Source of the DNA: Rhea pennata
Taxonomy: Eukaryota; Chordata; Aves; Rheiformes; Rheidae
Direction of reading: 5' to 3'
DNA length: 64,000 nucleotides
Assembly: GCF_028389875.1 (NCBI RefSeq)
Contig: NC_084667.1
Location: 59,126,570 to 59,190,569 of the forward strand
Shown here piece after piece: positions 25,697 to 37,200 of the stretch. Position 1 is the stretch's first letter; every line of letters begins with the position of its first letter. Below the pieces are notes generated by a model that saw only the letters and a list, made by a program, of their open reading frames with translations, made no database searches and was not told where the DNA came from. A program made the position numbers and the translations under genes.

Positions 25697-27682
25697 CTAT
25701 TTTCCCTCTGGAGAAGAAGATGAGTGACAGGATGAATCCTCACCTCCAGGTCCGGCGAGCTGGAGGGCAGAGGGCCACCAGCGAGAGCCGGCAGCGCGCC
25801 GTCGCCCGCGCCGGCCGGTAAAACGGGGATGACGACAGGCTGCGAGGGCTGCTTAAATCTGCACGATGCTCTGCGAAAACGCAGTATTGCGCAGACGCAG
25901 AGGCCGGCCGGCGCTAAGGGCAGCACGGGCTCAAGGAGCAAGCCTCGCTTGCTTTGCCAAGCTCGGGTCTGGGGCTTCAAGGATGGTCAGTGCCTCTAAA
26001 TCTCGGTCCTGGAGTTTCCCTTCTCCTGGGAGAGCATCGTGGCCCAGCGCAACTGGGAAGGGGCCTTCCTCGGTGCCCGCTGCAGGCTGTCAAAAAAAGC
26101 AGGTTCTTTCTCATGTGACATTGGAGGAAAAAGCTAATTTTGGCACCTGCCTGACCAGCTGCTTCTGCCTGCAGGCGGTGTGTGCTGGTGGGGGTCCTTC
26201 CTTGGAAAGGAAAGAAAATGCTGCCAAGCTTTCAGCCACTTGCAAAGCACGTTTTTAGCTGAATGCTTTATGTAGGATGCAAGCGCAGTGCTTCAAAATC
26301 AATATATTTATTTAGTTTTCTTATCTTATTTTGCAAAGATCCTACCGCCTCAGTCTGCTTTGGTAATAGTCTTTCACCACAGGTTACCTTTTATTTTTAG
26401 AGGCTCTCTTCTGAGGCCTAAAGCATCTATAGGGAAAGCTCGTTTTGCAACTGCAGCCACTTCCACCTGGACATGGGGCCTCCTGGGTTCCTGCGCCTTG
26501 CCGGTCGCCGTGTGCCCTCAGCAAGCCGGCCGCTGCCAGCCACGATTAGGGGCTCCAGGGGGTTTCGCAGTGGGGTAGAAAGACAAGAAAGGGCATGTTG
26601 AGAAATAGCAAACCGGGAATTATGCGCCAAGTTCAAAGATTAGCGGTTTCCTTGTTCGGTTCCCCCCACGCTCAGTATTAAGTAATGCTAAGTGACCCTC
26701 AGAGGGGTCAGCAATGGTTTAACAGCGGGCGTTTGCGTTTGAAGGTGTCATGGGACTGAGTGCTAGGAAACGACACCGCATTTTCAGCCCCCTCCCTAGG
26801 ACCTGCTGGAGGATATTTCTTAATATCTTACCAATAGAAAGAAGCGGGATGAAGAATTTCAGCGCGGACACATCAACAGCAAGCGATATGGGAACAAGGG
26901 CAAGCGAGAGGGAAAGTGTAAAAGTACGCCAGGAAAGGCCTGAGTGAACGAGCGCACAGGCTGAGCACAGAAATCTTGTCTTTGGTGGTTTTCACACCGG
27001 TTATATGAGAGCATTTGGCCACGACGCGCTGGCCATCTGCTGCCGTGTGCCTCTTCGGAGGCTTCAGCTGACCGACCACTTGGTGTTATTTCTCAGCATT
27101 ACTGCTCACAGGTTGATTTTTATTCTGCATGAGAAAAACAAAATAAATCCTTTGTCTGCTTTTTAAAACGGGTTTTACTGTACGCACAAGGCTCCTTTCA
27201 TGGTCTTTTCATCCACAGTGTTTAGGGTTGTCACGTCCAAGCACTCAGACTCTCTGAGGCTGCTCCAAGGCTCAGCCCGGGGATGTGGCGATTCCCAGTG
27301 AGGCCCCAGGGCTTGCTGGAGACTGCAGGGTCATGGGCATCATCAGGAAGGTGTGAAGAGCAGCAGGCATCTGGGCAGAGCTGTGCTTGAGGGTGCTTCC
27401 CTCAACACACTTCTGCATGTCCTCACCTTAACTATGGTGTCCAAACAGAAGTACCTTTCTCAGCAACCCCTGCTCACCTATGCAGCATCAGTGCACATGT
27501 TCAGCCTTGGCTGATGATGGCCATCCCACATCTGCTGCTTCGCATCTGAAGAAATCACGGAGAGGTCTGGACTAATCAGACTGTGGTGGTATATGAAGTC
27601 TCCACGGAGATCTCATAAGCTGCTTGTGGAAAGCAAATGTGTTTTGAAAAGCCCCCAAAAGCCTAAACCACCAAGTAACAGG

Positions 27683-27704
27683 AAAAAAAAAAAAAAAAAA
27701 AAAA
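27683..27704. repeat. A22 homopolymer
   Basis: Twenty-two A followed by GTGTAG. No retrocopy body is recognisable upstream, so a retroposition origin is not supported. Confidence 0.85.
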
Positions 27705-28169
27705 GTGTAGCTTACGGCTTACATATGCCATTGCTATGGCTCTCTGCCATTTCTGCTGCTATCTGACTGGGAGGTTGGCCCAGTCTTTTGCCTAGAGGAG
27801 CCCCAAGCCCTGCCTGGTATCATAGCAGCCCACGCTGTAGGACATCCCAGGGGTGAGGACGATGGTGTCCTTCCCCAGCACTTACCTGCTGGTGCTGGGA
27901 TGGGGCGTTTGGTGGTGAGGAGGCTGGACCTTCTGGGATGGTGGAAAAGCCAGCGTGGACTTGGGGTCAGTCCCCTGAGAGCCACAGGCAAAACAGGATG
28001 TGCCCAGGAGCACCAGGGGGGCTCTGGGGTGGCCAGGTGCTCTGCAGTCTGCACCCATTCCCTGCGCGGCAGACCTCTCCTTCCCACTTTGGCTTTCAGG
28101 ACAGCCGTAAGAAATACTCGAGCCTCACCCCGGGGGATTTTCCAGGGTTTGGGCAGCGGGACATAGCCT

Positions 28170-28510
28170 AGCGCCTCTCCGCTGGCTGCCCCGCCAGACG
28201 GGCGGACGCCCTCGAGGCGCCCCGCCGCGTTTCCAGCCCCGGCGCCCGCAGACGCTCTCTGCAAGGGCAGCAACCAAGGCCACGGAGAACCTTACAGTAA
28301 TCATCTCGTTTGCACCTTGCTCCGTGGCCGCCTGCAGGGTTGTGTCCGCCGAGCCGAGCCGGGGAGGCGCGCGAAAGCTGCGCTCTGCCGAAGCCGGTGC
28401 ACGAACCGCCAGCTCCGAGGGGCAGGGGGAAGGTGGCTGCCCTCAACCCAGCGCCGGCTCTGCCGCCTGGTTTCACTGCGCTTTGAACACGCTGCAGCGT
28501 TTGAACGGCA
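28170..28510. promoter_or_regulatory. Orphan CpG-rich block
   Basis: About 340 bp with high GC and frequent CpG, for example around 28,190-28,250 and 28,320-28,460. It lies 5.5 kb beyond the CKB 3' end and is not linked to any exon I can recognise. It could be a promoter or enhancer-type island; the sequence alone does not decide. Confidence 0.35.
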
Positions 28511-29316
28511 AACAGGGACTATTTAGGTCTAAACAGAACTGCCCTCTCTCTCGCTCCACTTTTATTTTCATGACAACACTTCTCATTGCTGTTAGGGTCC
28601 ATAAAAAGCTTTTCCTGCTCTTGCAAAGCCTCACGCTTCAGGTCCAAGCTGCCTAGCAAAGTCCCGTTCCAGCAAAGCAGCTCAGTACCATGCACGGTTT
28701 TGAGGGAAAGGCTGAGTTTTCATGCACGCTCAGGATGTTTAGGACAAGAGCAAAAATGTTTCTCATGTGTGCTAACCATTGCTGCCGTGCCAGATTAAGG
28801 AATGCGGTTTGGGGGTTGAGTTATATTGACTTACTTTCAAGAGCCTCACTCATCCCTGAGGAGGGTTCGTTGTACCGAGCACCACTGCCCAACACCCATG
28901 GCGATCGGTCACTGCAAAAATATAAGGTGACGCTTCCTAGCTTTCCTCAGCGCCGAGGACTCTCAGTTTTACTCTCCGATCATAAAAAATGGATGTGGGA
29001 AGAGCAATCAGACAACAGCAGCCAGCTGAAGCTCGCGGCAACCCGCGCTGAGCCAACGTTGACAAGTCCAGGCCGTTACGAAGACGCACGGGTGTCTGTC
29101 AAATTCATCTCCGTTGTGGCTTTAGTTTGCAGTTACACCAGAGATGACTCTGGGTTGCCTATTCTGTATTTTTAGCAGAAGTTTTTGACATACAGAAAGG
29201 ACTTCAGCGCTAACAGCCCTTCTACCCAGGTGTTGAGCATGAGCTGTTTTGCCCTTTGAAATTATTCCTGTACTTCTCTCGCTCATATTCACATTCACTG
29301 GTTGGAGGAGAGAAAG

Positions 29317-29341
29317 AAAAAAAAAAAAAAAAAAAAAAAAA
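29317..29341. repeat. A25 homopolymer
   Basis: Twenty-five A preceded by GAGAGAAAG. Low complexity; no retrocopy recognised upstream. Confidence 0.85.
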
Positions 29342-30020
29342 CTTTGGTAGGTTTGGATGCTTCTCTGTTTATTTTTATCCTGCCTGCTAAATGCAGTTTT
29401 CCCCCATGAATTGTTAATTCTAGCCGGAGTGCAGGCTGCCAGTTTGACTATTAGAATCGCACTGTGCGATACAGGTTTGTCTTCCCACCTGGTGCTCTCA
29501 GCCTGACAAGTGCAGCATTTGTACCCCAAATATTTCCTTTCAAAAACAAGGAAAATCCACCGTATTCATATACAAGGCACCTTTGAAAACCAGCTGCAGA
29601 ACTAGCCGTTGTATTTTCCTGTGTGAAGAGTCCCATCTTGCTGATCCGTTTAGTTTCTCACCACAACAGCTTAGGCTATGGGATGTCACCCATAGGAGGA
29701 CGTGGCTACCCCCACACTAGGAGAAAATAAAGCTGGACAAAATCCTGAGCTCCTAGAAGACTGCCAAGTCCCACTGGCGGAGGGCGGGATCAAATGGTGG
29801 CATGGATATTTCCAGCTGTAGTAACCATGTTTTTTTTTTTATTTTTGGTTTTAGTGGATGAAGGAGGCAAAGTAGTCAGAGGAACGCAGAGAAGCCAAAA
29901 GCCTGCTGGACTGTTGTTTGCCCAGAGGAAAGGAAAAACAAACAAACAGGAGATGAAAAGGCTGCGATGCCTTCTCCATTCCCAGAAGAGTGCCCTGCCC
30001 ATCACGCTACCACATATTTT

Positions 30021-30037
30021 GGTGGGTGGGTGGGTGG
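30021..30037. repeat. GGTG microsatellite
   Basis: Four units of a GGTG/GTGG tetranucleotide in intergenic DNA. Confidence 0.8.
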
Positions 30038-33000
30038 AGCAAAATCACTCAAATCCTCCTGTTCAAGCTATTCCCTGTTGCGTAAAATATGGTAATACTC
30101 ACCTGAAGACAGGCTGGAGCCTAAACCTCCTCCGTCTCAGATGGGTGCCGGAGACATTAGGCAATAGCACCCTCCTTTTTCATCCTGGCCCAGTGACTGC
30201 TTGGTTACGCTAGCCGAAAGGGAAGGCTGGAGGAAAGTGCTACGTGGCCCAGGCTGCAATTCTGCATTTCCTGCATAGGGACAGGGTAGGATGAGCCCAG
30301 GATCCCTGGCGCTGGGGACGGACTTGAGCAATTGTATCTCCAGCCCTGGGAGGCTCTTGTGGGGTGGCCAGCAGATAAAACCACTTTGCTCCGTGCTTTG
30401 TTTGGGAGTGAGAAGAGTCTTACGGTTTGGCTGTCTCATTCCTGGAAGCAAGGAACGAGAGCCTCCCTGGAGCATCTGGACCTCTTCAGGAAGCAGTCAT
30501 CCCACCGCATCCCCTGCCCTTGCGTGGCTCAGGGCACAAGGGAGGGTGCAGGGAGCTCGGCCACTTCACCCACTCCAGGGAGCTTCCCACGACTTGGCAG
30601 GGTGCCATGGCAGGGTCAAGGCTGTAATACTGAAATTAGAGCCTTTTCTTCGCTGTCATCCACATGGCTTAGTCCACAAATGGGTAGAAGATTATGAGTA
30701 ATTTTCCAGTAGATGTCAAGAAAACCGAATGAGGAGCATTTATGGGCAATCTACTGCCAGTAAACATAATGTAAGAGGTAGATGGCTTCTCAAATAGCTT
30801 ATTTCTCAAATAAGGATCCTGGGATTCTGGCAGGCAAAATATTGACTATTTGTAGTGCCATACTTGCGGAGAGGGAAAGTGGCCTGAGCTGCCTTACAGT
30901 CACTAGCAGAGACCTATAATTACTCTGCCCCTGTACAGGTATTGCTGCTGAAAGGGAACCTTACACAGGGCAGGGCCAGGTAGCTGCTCACAAAAAGTGT
31001 CAGAAACATTCAGAAGAAAATGAGGATGATGATAATAAAAAAAAAGAAAAAAGAAATTCATGCTAAACATTATTAAACTGGTGCACTTTTGGACTGGGAA
31101 GCTGAGGGACAGCATGCTAACTTGTGAGAACAAGGACTGTGAAGGTGGAAAAACAGGACAACACAGCGAGGTCCTCATTAAAGCTGGCAGACCTCAGCTA
31201 GTCCCCCTTGCAGTGGAACAGCAGCACCAATCTCTTCCTTCCCCTAAAAGGGAGAAAAGTTCAGGTTCATCTTCAGAGGGAGATGTTAGTGCCGAGGTCC
31301 TTACTGTTTGGCAGCACAGCCTGCAGCCCCAGGGATCCTCCTGCCCGGATTTCCAAAAGTTCTTGCCTTTCCCCCAACCAGCAACCACAAACCATAGGTA
31401 CTTTGCTGCGTAGTAGCACAGTTTCAGTACCTGTCAACTGGGGATCCCTGGGCTCACCCAGTCACTGCCGTGGGACTGGTTACGAATGACACCATCATTG
31501 CTGGGTCGGATGCCAACCATGAGCTCATCGAGCCAGATGGCACCTCCTGCCCCACCGGCTCCTTCGTTCCAGCCCTCTCGGGCTCCTGCCTGGCATGAGC
31601 AACTCCTTCAGCAGCACTAACTGCAGTCACACCATATAAAAAACACCAGCAGTTTATGATCTTCCTTTTCTTCCCTTGATACAAGGCTGAAGCACCGGCA
31701 AATCACGGCAGCTCACTATCGTCCAGGACAATCTTGGGTGCCTGAGCGACCTGCTCCATCCAGCTGGCTTCACGTGGCTGCAATATTCGAGTAGGTATCT
31801 GCGACCCACAGTAGAAACCTAGGTCGTGATGGTGAGTAATGCTAAGAATCAAATTGTTCAGTAAAGCTTTTAAGACAAGGTGTTAGAAGGTCTCATTTCC
31901 CTCTTGATCACAAGTTTTTGCAAGTACCAGCTATGCTAGGTCATTTTGTCCAGCCTTATACTGTGACAGATTTATTCCCTGGTATATTTGCAATTGCTTT
32001 GTACAAGCTCAAACAAAAGCACAGACTTACTATTTCTTGTGGCAGCAACAGAAGAGAACACAGCTAAGGTAGTGGGTGGGGAAGAAAAGTGAAAAGAAAC
32101 ATTTTCTAGTTGGATGCAAGCAATAAAGACTAGCTTGCGACTTTGACCATGGTTTTTTTTAGCAGCTCCTGGATCTGCCTCAGGACAGCAGATGTAGCAG
32201 AAGTAATGGGCTAAGGATACAAGAAAAGTAAGACATTGGGAGAAACAGTTGTTTCCATTAGTCCAGCTGACAGAGCTAGAAAAAAATGGACAACTTTTCA
32301 GGCACAACTTTCCATTAGATAATGACCGTGACTGCAGTAAAGATATTGCATGTGTTGAGAAGAGGCACCACTAAATTAACACTGATTATGAGATGCAGCA
32401 CCAGCCATTTGCCAAGTATCTGTGGAGTAGTGACATGATGTACAGCAAGGAGGATCTAAAAAATACACTGAACTAATCCGTAGTTTCTTGCACCATTTCC
32501 TCTTCCCTGTTCCTGCAAGTCTTGTAAGAAAAAAATCTTCTTTGGAGTGCTGATTAACTCAAACACATGAAGATCATCCAGTGCAGATCAAACTGCTTAA
32601 ATGTGATCTCTTCTCTTCCCCCAGCAGTTAAGTTTTAATCACATAGAAAGCTGTATTAAAAACAAATCACATCTCAGGTGTTCACTCAGCCTTTCCTTCA
32701 CCAAAATTGTTAGTTTACCCCAACTGGAGACATCACTTCAGCTAGGTGACAGCATGCAATCACAGCCTCAGAAATATCAGTCTCTACAAAAAAGAGCTTC
32801 AGTTATCTATATATGCTATATAAAGCTGCATGCTGTGAAACTGTACATCAACCTTTCATCACATTCCCTCTAGAAAGTGGGGTTTTAGAAGTGGATAGAA
32901 CTGGTCAGCAGATGCTATCTTTACCTAATTGTACCAGCTGCAAAAAGCTATTGTAACTAAGGATACTATGTACCCAGCTATCAGTATTTCTGGAAGTTTC

Positions 33001-33869
33001 TCTCATTAAATTAGTAACATGAAGTTTCCATGCAGTGAGTACATGTGTACATCAATCAGTTATTCTGGAGAATAGACCTACTCAATCCAACACTAAGCTT
33101 ATCAGAGCTTGCCAGCCTGATCAAGGTTGAGAAAAAATATTTAGTTAAATGGGGTATGCTCCTTGGTTTTAGAGTTGTGGGCAGTTAGGGGCATTTATAA
33201 GATTGCATGGGCCACCACAAGACAGCTAAGAAAAGCCACAAAGTTATTTGATATGTTTTCTGTACCAGGCTTAAGAGTCCATAGCTCTTCATGCTAGCCT
33301 GTTCCAGCTCAGCCAGAGAAAAGTCTTGGTTTCAATCTGAGGTTCACCTCACTCTTTACCATAAAAGGCAGCTTAGTTGCTTACATCAACCCTCTTATGC
33401 CTCCACAGATTAAAGGACATGATCCTTTCCCCTCTTACCAGCATTAAGGGCTGAAGTCTGACCTGAGAGCATTGCCTTACAGCCAAGGAGGAACAGCAGC
33501 CCTTTGTACCCAGACCTGCCTCCCCTCCCTTCCAGAGGAGTCAGTCCAGCTCACCATAGGCAGGGTAATGACAGTTTACAGTTGCCAGGAGCAGATGTAC
33601 AAGACAAGGACTCAGAGGCAGGGCAGTCTACAGTGACTCATCTATACACTAGTTCTCAGCAATGAGTTTATAGCAAGTACAGTCAAATCAAAAAAAAAAA
33701 AAATGGTTATTGCAGCATCAAGTGAACTTTTAACTCAAAGGAACAGACTGCAGCAGTACAGCCAGGAAGAGACACCAGCCTGTAAAGCCAGCCAACCCAG
33801 TATAACTAAGAAAACCAAGTCAACTAAACCTACTCTGCTATTCTACACAAAGTCATTCAGTTAACACAT

Positions 33870-34062
33870 CTAAGGCATGTCAGGCCAAAACAATAGTTTA
33901 TTTCATTTCTGCAACATTTCAGCCATCAAAAAATAAACTCTAACACAGATGGATGGAAGACTTCTCTACAGTGTAACTAAGTGGGCTCTGACCCCAGGGT
34001 TGGAATTGGAGTGACATTTTATTATTCATCCAATAAGTTAGGAAGCATGAGAATAAAGTGCT
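33870..34062 (-). other. CKB: CKB 3' untranslated region and poly(A) signals
   Basis: Directly after the stop on the minus strand. AATAAA hexamers (TTTATT on the plus strand) occur at 34018-34023 and 33897-33902; the second would give a UTR of about 180 nt. An AATAAA also overlaps the stop codon itself (34062-34067), which is too close to the coding end to be the main site. The end coordinate is an estimate. Confidence 0.6.
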
Positions 34063-34241
34063 TTATTTCTGAGCTGGTATGAGGTCATCAATGGACTGGC
34101 CTTTTTCAAGGTGTTTTTCCATTTCAATGAGCAGCTTCACACCATCCACCACCATCTGCACCAGCTCCACCTCAGAGAAGCCAAGACGATCAGCATTGGA
34201 GACATCAAACACCCCTCCAACAGCAGCTGTATCAACACCAC
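34063..34241 (-). CDS. CKB: CKB last coding exon
   Basis: 179 nt including TAA stop (34065-34063), acceptor TTTCTTGCACCAG. It encodes [20 protein letters not shown] and the C-terminal helix ending [14 protein letters not shown]. Confidence 0.97.
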
Positions 34242-37200
34242 CTGGTGCAAGAAATGAAGTTTAGTTAGCACACTGACCACTGCTACAGTAGTTAAGTCTA
34301 CCTTTCCTCTCTCACTGGCTTGAAGCGAGAACAAGACAAGTCACCTCCTCCTAGTATGAGAAAGTCAAGCTGCATGTGACTGCCTGTATGAGCCACTGAG
34401 CCTGCCACTGTGCCAGCTCTTTATCCTTCAAAGGCACACCTAGCCTGTGGTCAGAAGTACCTGCTGAAATTCCCTAGCCAGAAGTTAAATCTGGAGTCCC
34501 ATCTCTGCTTACAAGAGGAACAGCTGCCACCAGCTCCCCCTTATCTGGTGCTCAAAATATTAGAGAAGGACACACCCAGGAGTGGTTAGAAGCTGGGTAC
34601 AATGAGGTATAAGCAGAGCACCAGCATGGCCACACTCCCTCAAGCTATGATTTTAAAGCTGCATTCTTCATGTTTCTTACAAGAATCCCTTCCAAATACT
34701 GACAGGAACTGTCAGTGCATCCCAGGACATGGCTTCAGTTGGAGTCAGGCTCTCCCTGATGTAGTCAGTCTGTCCTGGAACACCACTGTATCACCACTTC
34801 TCACCTGTGCCTCGTTTCTGCAGCCGAAGCCTCTTAAGGACTTCTCCAAATTTCTCATGTTTCCCAAGGTTCGGCAGCTTAATGTGCACACCAGCACGGA
34901 GCCCCGTTCCGAGGTTGGATGGGCAGGTCAGGATGTAGCCCAAATGTGGATTCCACATGAACTCATAGTTTTTGGACTTGAAGAGAGTTTCTATCTATAA
35001 ATAGAGAATAGATGTTTAGAGATTGTTCTCCATCTGAAGGATGCAGGTCATCTGTTAATGCTCATTTACAGCTTCAGTTACATAGCAACAGCCACAACAG
35101 TTTTAGTAGTTATTTAATTCAGTCACATAAGCCCCCTCCATCTGGAAAAAAAGTCACTAGTAGGGGGCCTTTAAGGCCTTAATCTTGCTCCCAGTGGCGA
35201 TATAGCCCAAGTGTAGGATACAGTACAAAATCAGAGGTCATTATCTAGTAGGATGCTTGATTTAGTACATATCAAAATAGCTGCACATGTCAAAACATCC
35301 ATTCAGATTAGGGAAAGGGCTAGTAATGCTCAAGTTCATATCGAGAGCAAAAGCTGAGAAAAGCATGCACCCTAGAAACTTAAATCCAGCTCTGCCCATC
35401 CACACTGAAGCAATTTCTCCTCCCACCCAGAGTCTATATGCTGAGATTTATAGAACCACCCAGAGATCCTTTAAGTACAGTTTAGGTACTTGGACAAGTG
35501 TGCCACATTAGAAAATTTATTCTAGATTTCATAGCTGTAATGCTTTGCCATTATGGGCATTTCAGAGCCTTCACAGTTCTGGAGTTCATCAAGATGTTCC
35601 AAGAGATCCAAGCTACGTAGAACTCGTAAGTTGTTTCAGCAGTAGAGAATATCTGGCATGCTCCCAGCTTGAAAGATTTCGCATTGCCAGCTTTGACCAG
35701 AGAATCACACATCATTTAAACCTACAGCTCAGGCAATACCAAACAGCATTTACCTGTGTTAGCCCAGTACAGAAGCGAGTAAATACTTCCTTCATGTTGC
35801 CACCTTTCTGCATAGAAATAACTCTAAGGTGATCCTCCTCATTAATCCAAACAAGGAAGGTCTTGTTATCATTGTGCCTAGGAGATAAGCCAAACAACTT
35901 ACTGATCCACTTGACACTTTCAGCATATATTCTAGCACCGAATTACTCATCACAGTAGCTTTTTTTTTTTTTGAGAGGCTCACTTGGTTTCTTCTTAAAT
36001 CCTTATTATCACTGTCCATGAAAGCTCTAACAAAGTTAAACTAATAGTCTTTCCTCTGTTCTTTTCAAGAGAAAGAAAAGTAGTGTATTTCTGGACAGCT
36101 CAGAGAAAGTAACAACATAACTTTGGCCAACCTTAATGTATCAAAACCTAAAATTTAGTCATTCTAAGCTCATCTGTGGTAGGAGTTTATACATTTAAGA
36201 TATTTTCAGCAAGCTCCCAGAAGGATGATCAATATAGACATCGAGGCAGCAACTGTACACAGTGAGGTTTGTAATGATATCATGTCAGCAGTGTATTGCC
36301 AAGCCTTTTATCAGAAGTTTATCAAGTTCTGTTAAGCTGCACCTATTCTTCATATCAGGTAAAAAGTTGTGATAAAGAAGCTTTCACTAATTTTAAAATC
36401 AAGAGCTCTTAAGAGATGCCACAAGAACTTGTTAAAAGCAGTGGCCCCTCAGTCCTAGCTTGCAGCTTGCAATAGGTACCAATGTCAGTATTCATCATGC
36501 TGATGATTTCTCAGCTTGATTGTGATCAAGAATTAACCAGTATCTGAAAAAAAAATTGCAGACTACATTGAGACTTAACACTTCAACCTTGTACATTAGT
36601 CATGCTCAGATGAGAATGCTATCTAGTGTTGGCAATCTGCAGGTAGATGATGCAATCTTAAAGGTGACCTACAGAAACAAAGCATGCTTCTCTGGGTTGT
36701 CCTGAAGCAGCTACATTAATAAGCTTGGAGTATTCTAGTTTTCAAAAACCCTAGCCCTTAGCTTAGAAGGAAGGTAATTATGCTGCAAAAGCTCCTGAGA
36801 AGCAGAGTTTTATGTAGGTGACCTACATCTGACTAACAGAATCCTTCCATTCCACACCTGTGCATCAGCCAACTTATGCCACCAAGTCTCTAGAGTAGAA
36901 AATCTTATCACTTGTAGAGATAAAGCCATACAGGTCCAACATCAGAAGCTACAGGTTAAGTTTTTGCAGGTAGAGGCAAATAAGACTGCAAGAGTGCAGT
37001 TACATCCCCACTATCAAGTCTGCAGCTAAGTCAATGTTCTTGTTTGTTACCATAAGAAAGGGATCTGCCTTCATAAGCTGTTTTTGTTATTGTATAGTGC
37101 TTCACAAAACAGTGCAAGATAGATAGGCATTGGCTATAGCCAGGTTACATTATTCTTACTTGGCACCACATTTGGATGTGTTACCAGCCCAATTCTGGTT

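Larger units (their letters stand above)
20000..33880. other. Intergenic DNA before the CKB 3' end (GC-richer)
   Basis: Nearly 14 kb without a recognisable gene. Base composition rises in CpG-rich blocks at 25,230-25,445, 25,740-25,830 and 28,170-28,510. There are homopolymers at 20,674-20,686 (G13), 25,681-25,696 (T16), 27,683-27,704 (A22) and 29,317-29,341 (A25). Open frames of 100-180 codons here, such as 27734-28273 on the minus strand and 25001-25516 on the plus strand, coincide with GC-rich DNA and lack family signatures. Confidence 0.6.

Noticed and set aside
27734-28273. 179-codon minus-strand open frame
   Set aside because: Lies in GC-rich intergenic DNA, low-complexity Pro/Arg/Ser content, no recognisable domain or splice context.
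27683-29341. A22 and A25 tracts as tails of processed pseudogenes
   Set aside because: No coding or RNA-like body is recognisable upstream of either tract on the plus strand.
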